Positions 24,528 to 35,754 of a stretch of 64,000 nt of DNA are shown in pieces (within the stretch, counting starts at the first letter, position 1; each line of letters opens with the position of its first letter). A model generated the notes under the pieces. That model did not search any database and was not told the origin of the DNA. It was given only the letters and a program-made list of their open reading frames with translations. A program made the position numbers and the translations under genes. The DNA comes from Amyloporia xantha (taxonomy: Eukaryota > Basidiomycota > Agaricomycetes > Polyporales > Adustoporiaceae): assembly GCA_036971615.1 (NCBI GenBank), contig JAYKKR010000016.1, positions 248,001-312,000 of the forward strand. Reading direction: 5' to 3'.

Positions 24528-27500
24528 CTAGCAAGCAGGCACAGTCAATGGGATCTTCACAGTCCGCTGCAAGTATATAAATCTCCATCAGTATTCGTCG
24601 AGATGAATATGTCCAGTAAGACATGAACTTACCGCAAGACCCTACAGGCATAACTCGTGCTCAGCGATACAGGACTGATAGGAATGTCGAAAAAGCTTAC
24701 CGAAAGACTCGTCTCCTTGTACTTGACACTCATGTCCGCAGCGGTCAAACGCATCGCCTCAATTGCCTCGTCGAGTGTGACGCTATACACGTTTTGACTT
24801 GCCATCGATAGCTGAGCCGCAGTGACGGCTTTCACAGCTGAAACGTTTTGAAGAAACCTCCGTAAGCCCGGTACTCGTCAGCAACGTAAGAATACTAAGA
24901 ATACGTACCTCCTAAACTATTACGCTCCTGAAAAACACGCATTAGTAGCTAGTTTGCTGGTGGCAGTGATATCGACAACATACTATGCAAGGGACTTGGA
25001 CGAGACCGTCGATGGGATCACAGGTTAATCCAAGATTATGTTCTATAAAGAAATTTCAGTGTCACTTTTATTCGCTACGTCCACGATGACTGCTGACCGA
25101 TGCCAATCTCGGCTGCCTTTGTATGATTTTGATAAGACAGCAGTAAAGCACAAAATAATTCAGACTTACCTGAAGAACGGTCTCCGGACTCGCTATGAAT
25201 GTGGTTCAGCGGGATACAATAGATAGGCAATTTGGAGCGCACCTCCCATACAAGCAGCAAAGCCGGCGCTGGCCATGGAGCATGCAACTAAGAAAGTAAC
25301 ATTTGTGACTCTTTGACTCTCAATGACAAAGAGAATATGTACCTCCGACTTCGGCTTGACAGCCCCCCTCCGCTGCAGAAATAGTGCTGCCTCGCTTGAA
25401 TAACATCCCGACCGCCTAGAATCACCAGTTTAGTTCTTAACTATTTCAGACAGTCTGTATGGCATTGTAGAGAACTCACAGCTGCAGTCAGTAGAAACGT
25501 CACTACCGACTTCTCTGGATCATCACTAATAAACTAAATATGACATCGAGTTAAATCGCGTTGTACACAATGATTGAAAGAAACAGGCACCTACCTCTAC
25601 AATGTACTTGAGAACCGCAGGGATGACACCAGCTGCGCCGTTCGTCGGCGAGGTGACAATCCGGCCGCCACTGGCATTCACTTCGTTCACCGCAATTGCA
25701 TAGCAAGAGAGGAAGTCCATAGCTGGAATCATGGTTTTCCGCTGGATCAACGGACCGATGAAGAGATCATCATCAGCTGTGAAGTAAATCTGCGGGCCGA
25801 AAAGCACGTACAGGCGGTGCAGGCAGAACTGGATGATCCAGCGAGCCTACTACATGTGTCGCACGCGCTGCGGGTACATTCCCTCCCTTTGCCTTCCCCC
25901 CTATATCGCTCTCCTGGTCCGCATTCATCTCGCCCTCGGGTGCACCAATCTTCCCAGAAGACTCCGACGATCCAGGGCCAATTGCGGAAAAGTTTGGAGC
26001 GACAAGACCTGGGTAAAACCTACACATGAAGGTATGAGTTTCATGGGACACTGTCTTAATCTTAGTTCGAGGGGAGTGCATACCCTCTCATCAAGCGTCG
26101 ATATAGAATCGGAGCACGTCGCCGGAGTTGCAACCGCCCCGGTAGCTTGGTCTCAGATGATGAGACCCCCATGCGAATGCAATCGTCCATCACACTCCAG
26201 ATGCGCATCAACTATCGATGAATAGTAACAGTGTCGGTAAGTATCAGTATAAGGGAGAGGAATGAGAATATCTTGCACTTACCTTTTCATGAATCTCTTC
26301 ATGCGAATAGCCGAAGTGAAGCTCGTTGTCGTATACGATCTGCGCTATTGTCATCTAAAGTGCCAACGTTAACTGGCAGACTACCGAAGTGCACGTTCAA
26401 GATACATACGTTGTGCTTCTTCGTCAGTGCTAACAGGCTCTCTCCAGACTGTTGTCAGAATATGTAAATGAGTCAGACGGATCATATGGGCACACGTACA
26501 ACGAAAGGATAAGGAGGCTGGCAAGGATCTGTCTCTTGGGATGACTCGCCCGATCCTTCTTCTGAAGAGCTATGTGACTGGTGCAAACGGGCGCCATGCA
26601 CTGCGCTTTTATCCACGCCCTTGTAGAATAAATTCTCGTCCACTTCCACCATTACGTCAATTCAAACCGTTCTCAATTCGTATGTATATCCAATAACCGA
26701 CCTTTGGTCTTGTCGTTCACCACGAAGCCTCCCCCTACACTGTATGCCAGCACCAATTAGCAAAGGCGGTGTTCTGTCGCATTGCTCCGGACTTACGCAC
26801 CTAAAATACTCATTTGTCGCCAAGAGATCCCCCTCCGCGTCAAACACAGAAAACCGCATACCGTTCGGATGTGTCTTTAGCACCTGGTCCCATCGCCAGA
26901 GCATGTCGCGGTCCATGTCATAGACGATACGATGATGCCCGCCAAGCGTAAGGCTCTTGTTCTCAACAATTGCAGCATACCGCGACGGTATACTTCCCGT
27001 ATCAATGGTTTCAGGGTCGGATCCTATAACATACACATGGCAAGTCAGGATACCGTATAACATAAATGTGCTGATTGAATAGAGGGAAGATGGCTAGCCT
27101 TCTAATCCAAGTAGGATGGCTTGAGGGGTGTGATGACTACGACAGTATTAATGGAGTTGATAACGTAAAAGTGTGATTTTTACAAATGCACGTACCCTTT
27201 CCCTGTATCACATACCAAAAGTTAGCGCCTGTCTAGACTTCCACAAAGGCAGCCAGCATTGTCCTCACCTGTAGCGGCCAGCGACCCATAACTGAACATG
27301 ATCGGTTGGAACAATGCGGCGTGGCCTGTATAGACAGAAGACTCACAGTGTAATCTTCACAGTTTTGACCTATGGACGCCACATGTTAGCCAAACAAGAG
27401 CTCAGTATGACAGAGATAGTTCACCTTCTCAAGCAAGCCCAGCTCCACCAGATCGTTGATGAATATCTTGCCCGCACGCATAGGTCCAACCGTATGCGAA

Positions 27501-27884
27501 GAGCTAGGTCCGACTATACAAGGAATACAATACATTCAATAACCGCCCGCACTAACCCCCAAAACTCTTCCAAACCGACGCTGAATACATACCGCCTATA
27601 CTGAAAAGGTCAAACGCCGAGATGACAGCATGCTGGCTTTGCTGTTCATGCAGTCCAACTGAGTTCGACTCTTCTGCGGGTATCGCATCTGCGTCATTGT
27701 CCTCCTCCGCTCTTCGCGTAGCGGTATTCGTCGCGTACTTTCGCGCAACCAAGGACGATATCCCGCGTTTTTCATGCCTTTCTGTTGCACATTTCTTGGG
27801 AAAAGGAGATAACACTGATCTATGGTAGGTGGGATCCAGACGAGTTCTAGCAGCAGGACCAGTGCGAACGAGACGTGCGAGCAT
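24528..27884 (-). CDS. L-serine dehydratase, 4Fe-4S (SdaA-type)
   Basis: Deaminates L-serine to pyruvate and ammonia with an oxygen-sensitive 4Fe-4S cluster, unlike the PLP-dependent eukaryotic enzyme. The first 60 residues are arginine-rich with few acids ([17 protein letters not shown]), suggesting mitochondrial import. The beta part follows: [20 protein letters not shown] (serine-binding SSSHT) and [21 protein letters not shown] serine-rich linker leads to the alpha part: [54 protein letters not shown] (cluster-cysteine region) and the tail [20 protein letters not shown]. Stop TAG at 24530-24528. The gene has at least ten introns, including micro-exons of 7 nt (27196-27202) and 9 nt (24633-24641), each proved by the conserved residues it completes. 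The frame is intact. It is divergent from the GDP-mannose transporter. Confidence 0.92.
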
Positions 27885-28422
27885 GTCTAAGCTAGTAGTG
27901 AGGAGGCCAAGGACTGTCAACCCTCTAATAAGATGCTGGATAGGTGAAAAATGCGGGACACGGAGATGTACCGCGCGCGACGCACAGCGTTTTTATTTCC
28001 GCTGTGTGAGGCGGAGGAGACGGAAAGGCGGTGAAGCCGCACCAACGGAATAACTTCAAATGAAACACACGAAATGTGGCCCTAACCCCAGGATCAGTCT
28101 CCTCTCTCGATCATAAGTCACGTGGAAACAATGTTCGCCATTACAGCTTTTATCGACGTCCGCCACCGCGAGTTATCGTCCTTCTACTCGGCCGTGTTCA
28201 AGTCTCGCATTAGGGTATCCTACACAATTTTTGCCGCCTGCCATCCACTCCTTTGACACCAGCACGGCTCTTTTCTGTGATCATATTCGTCTCATCGGCT
28301 CGTGTAGCCGTTGCACTGCTCAAACTCCGAGTCCATTGCCATTTACTGCGCCTACGTTCCACAAATCAAACTACACGGAAACCACATTCTTCTAGATAAA
28401 CAATTCGAACATATAGCCTGTG
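27885..28422. promoter_or_regulatory. Divergent promoter serine dehydratase/GMT1
   Basis: A 538-bp region between divergent start codons. Its middle (about 27930-28430) has pyrimidine-rich stretches on + near 28190-28260, common before fungal transcription starts. No specific factor site can be claimed. Confidence 0.5.
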
Positions 28423-30114
28423 ATGTCCTCTAGCAGTCACAGCTCGCCCATCATGAAGGAGGAAGAGGACGTGGCGGAGATCAAGAAAGCTGTGGCGACA
28501 GGAAACAGTGCGAAGGAGAGCTCAAGTACGATATCTTCAGGTGCGCACTGGATATTCCGGCCTAATTAAGTGTTCTCACATTATGGAAATTGTGTCTTTC
28601 ATCTGTGACTTTGCTTCCTGCGTTTTTCATGTTATACCTCCTCACATGCAGTTCCGCCCATTCTCTGTTACTGCATCGCATCGATCCTGATGACTGTCGT
28701 CAACAAGGTACGCCAGCCGGTTTAACCCCTCACCTACAAAGTACACTTACCCTTCCCTAGTTTGTCGTCTCCGGCCGCGCATTCAACATGAACTTCCTCC
28801 TCTTATGCATCCAGTCTTCCGTCTCCGTTCTTTGCGTCGTGTCAGTAAAACGCATAGGTCTGATATCTTTCCGCGACTTCGACGCGCGCGACGCAAAAAT
28901 GTGGTTCCCTATCAGCTTTATGCTTGTGACGGTCATATATACTGGGTCTAAGAGCCTCGTGGGTCCAATCTTCATCCCTCCGCTACGCTGACAAGCAGAA
29001 TATGAACTGACTTGGGGTGCTGCACGCCTAGCAATACTTGAGTATACCTGTCTACACGATTTTCAAGAATCTCACCATTATTCTCATCGTAAGCACCTGC
29101 ACGCATTGCGTCTTTCGGCACGTTCACGACTATGCCTACAGGCTTATGGCGAAGTTATCTGGTTCGGCGGTCGTGTCACAGGGCTCACATTCATCTCCTT
29201 CATATTCATGGTGCGTCCGTGTTACTGCGTGGATTGGCACGAGGCATTGTTGATGACGTTTGTCAAATTCCACAGGTACTCTCCTCCGTGATCGCCGCAT
29301 GGGCCGACATCAGCGAAGCGCTGACTGTGGGTGACCCCGCCGTCGCGGAGAGCCTCGGCGCGTTGGATGCGATGAAAGGCGTTGTGACAAATCTTAACGT
29401 CGGGTACTTCTGGATGTTCGTCAACTGCTTAACTAGCGCGACATATGTGAGTGCTCATTTATCCTTGACTGTTCTTCGCTGCCGGTACTCTTAGAAGATT
29501 TCCTGCTAAGGCGATTCGTTGCTGACGGGTCGTGAGTCACCAGGTTCTTTCGATGCGTAAGCGGATCAAGGCGACTGGATTCTCGGACTGGGACACTATG
29601 TTCTACAATAACTTGCTGTCCATACCTGTCCTGGCGCTCTTCTCCATCGTTGCTGAAAACTGGGGTCGCGAGAACTTGAACAGCAATTTGTAAGTGGGTG
29701 TGTTTGTGATGCCTCGCGGCTCAGGATATTGAAATTGCATCTAGCCCCGAGGAAACGCGGAATTTCCTACTCTTCGCGATTGCATTTTCTGGCGCAGCTG
29801 CTGTCGGCATTTCGTACACGACGGCATGGTGTATTCGCGCAACAAGTAGCACAACATACAGGTTGGTCTTTCTTGTGTGCAATCCAGCCTATCAGATCTG
29901 AATGGTGATTCTTAGCATGGTCGGTGCACTCAACAAGTTGCCCGTGGCTGCATCTGGCATGCTCTTCTTCGGGGACCCCGTGACACCTGGCTCAGTGTCT
30001 GCAGTCAGCGTCGGTTTCGGTGCAGGACTCGTATATGCAGTCGCAAAGAGTAACCAGAAAAAGGCAGAGAGCGCCGCGCAGCATACTGTGATTCCCATGT
30101 CGAGGAAGGCATGA
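28423..30114 (+). CDS. GMT1: GDP-mannose transporter (VRG4/GMT1 family)
   Basis: Golgi antiporter that imports GDP-mannose in exchange for GMP for mannosylation of proteins, lipids and cell wall. The spliced exons start [20 protein letters not shown] (a cytosolic acidic N-terminus), then [20 protein letters not shown] (first membrane helix) and about ten hydrophobic segments. The substrate-binding motifs of the family are both visible: FYNNLLSIP and [12 protein letters not shown], with FFGDPVT near the end. The C-terminus is basic (KSNQKKAES). Introns are GT-AG and about 50-60 nt, except the first at 28518-28652, which is longer. No frame break was found. This is usually an essential gene in fungi. 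Confidence 0.95.
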
Positions 30115-30805
30115 CACTGGGGTGCTAAGGCGCGGGTATTGTATGATGTGACCTCGTTCGATCAGTGGACTTGTTCCCCCGTTCACAGCGTCTGAGACGC
30201 CTGCAAGCGTGGCGTATGAGGACGGCAGTCCGATTTACTTGTGGGGTGGTGAGAATTTCTTGGGTACGGCATGGGACGTTGTATCGCATATTGACGCTAG
30301 AGAAGACATGGTTCTCCCAGTTCTTTACTAGTATTGGACAGGGTCTTCTGTACCGATGTAGTACGCCATTCAGCGCTATAGACGGCTTGCGCCTGATGTC
30401 GAAGAGGGTCAATGTAACATTTCGCCGGTAAGTTGGGTGCAGTTGGCGCATTCTGGGGAAGACCGAGCTTCTGATTGGTGGGTCGAGTGCACGCGGGTCT
30501 TATCCTCGAAAGAACACTTGTAGTGATTGGTAGAAAGCGTATATGCATCGCCGACGACAGAGAGCGGACATGGAGCGGTTTACCGCAGTAACGCCGTCAG
30601 GCCAGACATAAAGGCAGGCGAAAGGTTGAGGTCACTTGACTCGACCGCGCCAGTTTACTCCAGACGCGTCCTGCCCGTCCACTCTTCGGACTCTTTCATT
30701 CTCCACCATCTACCTGACACCGTCGGCCGAATAGTTCTCTCCTCAAAGTATACCACGTCCTAGACACCATTAGCACCGAGCAAGGACTCATCATCTCTCA
30801 TCGCG
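30115..30805. other. Intergenic spacer GMT1/pyruvate carboxylase
   Basis: About 690 bp between the stop of GMT1 and the start of pyruvate carboxylase on the same strand. It contains the 3' region of the first gene and the promoter of the second. No ORF with a recognisable product was seen. Confidence 0.5.
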
Positions 30806-33800
30806 ATGTCGTCCGACACGAGCTCTGCGACCCTCCACCCCCCGCGCCTGGCGGCCATGTTTGCAGGCTCGCCCAGTGCGCCGGGCACCCCGGTGCATTC
30901 TATCCAGACCATGCGCCGTAAGGCTGCAGGCCACTCCGGGCCTCTCACAAAGATCCTCGTCGCGAACCGTGGTGTAAGCCTCGTTCAATTTGATCTTTAG
31001 CGCATATAGGCAGCTTATATGCTGATTGTACTAGGAAATTGCCATCCGTGTATTCCGTACGGCCCACGAGCTTGCGATGCACACAGTTGCCATCTTCTCC
31101 TATGAGGATCGTCTATCTGCTCATCGTCAGAAGGCCGACGAAGCATACCAAGTCGGCAAAGGCATGACGCCCGTAGGTGCTTACCTCGCGCAGGAGGACA
31201 TCATCCGCATCGCGCTCGAGCACGGCGTGGACATGATCCACCCAGGGTGAGATGCACCTCTCGCGCACGTCCCTGCTGATATCGAACCTCACCCCGTGGG
31301 TGCCGTCCGCCATCAGGTACGGCTTCCTCTCTGAAAACGCTGAGTTTGCGCGCAAGGTCGAGATGGCTGGCCTGGCGTTTGTGGGCCCTTCCCCTGAGGT
31401 AATTGACTCACTCGGTGACAAGACGAAGGCGCGTACAATTGGTAGGTGAAAAGTGGTTTTGGGTATATCTGTCCAATTGATTCTGTCCATTTTCTAGCGA
31501 TAAAGATCGGCGTTCCCGTCGTTCCCGGCACACCCGGCCCAGTTGCATCCTACACCGAGGCAGATGCCTTCATCAAAGAGTATGGTTTCCCCGGTAAGTC
31601 CAACCGTAGTCGGACATTCTTTCACCGCCAACGCTCCCGCAGTGATCATCAAGGCGGCCATGGGCGGTGGTGGCCGTGGCATGCGTGTCGTTCGCGAGCA
31701 GTCCGACTTCGCGAACTCCTTCGAGCGCGCAGTATCTGAGGCTAAGTCTGCGTTCGGTGACGGCACGGTCTTCATCGAGCGGTTCCTGGAGCGGCCGCGG
31801 CACATCGAGGTGCAGATCCTCGCGGACGCGGCAGGCAACACGATCCACCTGTTCGAGCGAGACTGCTCCGTGCAGCGACGCCACCAGAAGGTGGTCGAGG
31901 TCGCCCCTGCGACGCACCTGCCTGAGGAGGTGCGCCAGGCAATATGGGCGGACGCGATCAAGCTAGCGAAGAGCGTCGGTTATAGGAATGCGGGCACGGC
32001 AGAGTTCTTGGTCGACCAGATGGGCAGACACTACTTCATTGAGATCAACCCTCGTATCCAGGTCGAGCATACCATCACTGGTGAGATTGTATACTCTCTG
32101 CACATTGCGTAAGTTGCTGAATTTCCTATCTTCTCGCACAGAGGAAATTACGGGCCTCGACATTGTCGCCGCGCAGATCCAGATCGCAGCGGGTGCGACG
32201 CTCCCCCAGCTCGGCCTCACCCAAGAGGCGGTCTCCAAGCGAGGATTCGCCATTCAGTGCCGTGTCACCACCGAGGATGCATCGCAGAACTTCCAGCCTG
32301 ACACAGGTAAGATTGAGGTGTACCGCAGTGCTGGTGGAAACGGCGTCCGTCTCGATGCCAGCTCCGGCTTTGCGGGTGCTCAGATCACGGTCAGTGGCAC
32401 GTCTTGAAATCGTTGTGAATAAGACGGAGCTGATTATTCTATAGCCCCACTACGATAGTTTACTTGTGAAGGTTACGGTCAGTGGTACAACGTACGAGGT
32501 GGCTCGCAGGAAAATGCTCCGTGCTCTCGTCGAGTTCCGTATCCGTGGTGTCAAGGTAGATGGTTTATGCGCACTTTCACAAAATGTTTACTCATGTGCT
32601 TTACTCTAGACGAACATTCCCTTCCTGTTCCGTCTCCTCACTCACGACGTTTTCATCGGAGGAAAGACTTGGACTACCGTCAGTATCCCATTTTGAGTAG
32701 CCCTCTCTTTTACAGACTAATGAGGGCGTGTTTACAGTTCATCGATGACACCCCCGAGCTCTTCAAGCTCGTGCAGAGCCAAAACCGTGCGCAGAAGCTC
32801 CTCTCTTATCTCGGGGACCTCGCCGTCAACGGCAGTTCCATCAAGGGCCAGCAAGGCGAGCCCGGACTCAAGGACGACGTCGTCGTCCCGCAATTCCAGA
32901 ACCGCGAGAACCCCGACGGCCCTCCACTCGATGCGTCGCTACCATGCACACAAGGCTGGCGCAACATTATTGTCGAGCACGGTCCGGAGGCGTTCGCGAA
33001 GGCGGTACGCGAGTACCCGGGAGTCCTCATCATGGACACAACGTGGCGTGATGCGCACCAGAGTCTGCTGGCGACGCGCTTGAGGACTATCGATATAGCG
33101 AACATTGCAAAGGAGACGAGCTGGGCCCTGGCCAACGCGTTCAGTCTTGAGTGCTGGGGAGGTGCAACATTCGATGTTGCAATGCGGTTCCTGTACGAGG
33201 ATCCTTGGGAGCGTCTCGTGAGCGATACTTAAGCTGAAAGTACTTTCCAAAGCTGATTGATATCTGCTCAGCGTACGCTGCGCAAGCTCGTACCCAACAT
33301 CCCTCTGCAGGCTCTCGTGCGTGGTGCCAACGGTGTAGGATACACCAGCTACCCGTTCGTGTCACGTTTATCTGCCAATGCTCTCAGTTCTCATTCAAAC
33401 TGGCTGATAGTGACAATGCCATCTATGACTTCTCCAAGAAGGCCGTGGAGAATGGTCTTGATATTTTCCGAGTATTCGACTCCCTGAATTACCTTGGTGC
33501 GCTTTCACTGTCTGTTCGTTTATTCGCATACTAATGATTCTTTGTAGAGAATGTCGGTATCTCAACTTAGGTCCTGTGTTGATGAAACTCACCCCTTTAC
33601 AGATGAAGCTTGGTATCGATGCTGCGAAGAAGGCCGGTGGTGTGGTTGAAGCTGCCGTCTGCTACAGCGGAGATGTGGCAAACCCTAAGGAAACGAAGTA
33701 CACCCTGCAGTACTACCTTGATTTCGTCGACCAGCTGGTTGGTGAGGGTATCCATATCCTTAGCATCAAAGACATGGCGGGTTTACTCAAGCCGGAAGCC

Positions 33801-35754
33801 GCGAAAATGTTTGCATCTAATCTATAACTTTCCTCCAGCAGACGAGACTAACTATTAATTTGATAGTTTGATCGGTGCCATCAGACAGAGATACCCTGAC
33901 CTACCGATCCACGTCCACTCGCACGACACCGCTGGAATTTCCACTGCCAGTATGCTGGCATGTGCTGCAGCTGGTGCTGATGTCGTTGATGTCGCTATCG
34001 ATAGTGAGTTTCTTCCAATTAGTCTTGTCCGAAAACCTACGATCGTCGATTCCAGGCATGTCCGGTCTCACGTCTCAACCGCCCATGGGAGCCGTTTGCA
34101 GTGCTCTCGAGCAGACGAAATTGGGGACCGGAATTCGTTACGCTGATATCCAGGCTTTGAATTTGTATTGGAGTCAAGTCCGAATGCTCTACGGCTGCTT
34201 CGAGGCCAATGTCCGTGCCTCCGACTCCAGTGTCTTCGACCATGAAATGCCGGGTGGGCAATACACCAACTTGATGGTGAAGAGCAAATTCATCTCCGCC
34301 TAATTCTCTTCTTATATGTTATTGCAACCTAGTTCCAAGCCGCTCAGTTAGGCCTGGGTACCCAATGGACTGGTAAGTTTGGGGTCTTCGGTTGTTAGTT
34401 GAGGGACCAGTCCTGAAATATGCATGCAGAGGTCAAGAAGAAATACATCGAAGCAAACGAACTCGTTCGTAAATTTTGTTCACTTTGGAATATGTCGAGA
34501 CTAATTGGCAATAATCGGAAATAGTGCGGTAACGTCATCAAGGTCGGTCTTTACACTGTTCAGGAAGAGTGCATACTAGATTGACTGTTCATCAGGTAAC
34601 GCCAACATCTAAGGTCGTGGGTGATTTCGCACAGTGGATGGTTTCAAACAAATTCTCCAAACACGATGTTCTGGAGCGCGCGGAGCAGCTTGACTTCCCC
34701 TCCTCCGTTGTCGAATTCTTCCAGGGCTATCTCGGACAGCCCGTCGGAGGTTTCCCTGAGCCATTGCGCACCAAGATTATCAGGAACAAGCCCAGGATTG
34801 ACGGCAGGCCTGGTGTTAACCTGCCCCCTGTGGACATCAAAAAGACGAAGGCAGAGCTGCGTAGCAAATTCGGCAAGCACATTACAGATTCTGATGTCAC
34901 GTCGTACATCATGTACCCGAAGGTATGGAACATTTCCGAAAAAGTTGGAATTGCTAGTAAATGAAGGTACCCCATCAGGTCTTCGAGGAATATCAGAGCT
35001 TCGTGGAGAAGTATGGCGACCTAAGGTAACTATTATGACCATGCAAGAAGTCAGCCGCTGACGCCCGTGAAATCTACTCAGTGTAATTCCTACGCGCTAC
35101 TTCTTGGGCAGGCCAGACGTCGGCGAGGAGATGCATGTCGAGATCGAGAAGGGCAAGACCCTCATCATTCGTCTGATGGCCGTGGGCCCTGTGGTTGAGG
35201 GACGGGCACAACGTGACGTATGGTTCGAGGTTAACGGAGAGGCCAGTTCACACCACATGTCACTGATCCTGCCTCGATCCTGATTGATTTCTATATCAGG
35301 TGCGCGCCGTGTCCGTGGAGGACAAGAACTCTGCGGTCGAGACCGTCTCCCGCGAGAAGGCAACGACAGACCCTGGATCTGTTGGTGCACCCATGTCAGG
35401 TGTCGTCGTTGAGGTCAGAGTCAAGGAAGGTGCGGAGATCAAGAAGGGCGACCCCGTTTGCGGTAAGTGGTACCCTGTGCAGCGTTGCGGCATGAAGTTG
35501 ACTAAGACCCCGTTATTTCAGTGATGAGTGCTATGAAGGCATGGCGTCTGTCTATGCTGCATGATACGTTTCACTCACCCGTTATGTTTAGATGGAATCC
35601 GCCGTCACTGCGCCCGTTTCTGGTCACGTCAAGCGTGTCGCCGTGCATGAAGGTACAAATTTTTAGTCCCCGTATCCTTCACGTACTGATCCAATGCATA
35701 TTATTAGGGGACTCTATCAACCAGGGCGACCTCGTCGTGGAGATCGTGCACTGA
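30806..35754 (+). CDS. PYC: Pyruvate carboxylase
   Basis: Biotin enzyme that carboxylates pyruvate to oxaloacetate, feeding the TCA cycle and gluconeogenesis. In order: an N-terminal extension of about 50 residues without a clear presequence (suggesting a cytosolic enzyme); biotin carboxylase ([62 protein letters not shown]); carboxyltransferase ([43 protein letters not shown]); the allosteric/linker region; and a biotinyl domain with CVMSAMKMESAV. Stop TGA at 35752-35754. There are more than fifteen introns. One gives a 5-nt micro-exon (33548-33552, AGAAT). The exon encoding the biotin lysine is 17 nt (35522-35538) and is followed by a GC-AG intron. The frame is intact throughout. Confidence 0.97.

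Noticed and set aside
25772..25850. Frame shift in serine dehydratase between LPAPP and [10 protein letters not shown]
   Set aside because: Explained by a GTACGT...ATCCAG intron that joins the two in frame.
33357..33413. Frame break in pyruvate carboxylase after YTSYP
   Set aside because: An intron with a GTTCGT donor joins YP to DNAIYDF in frame, so no indel is needed.
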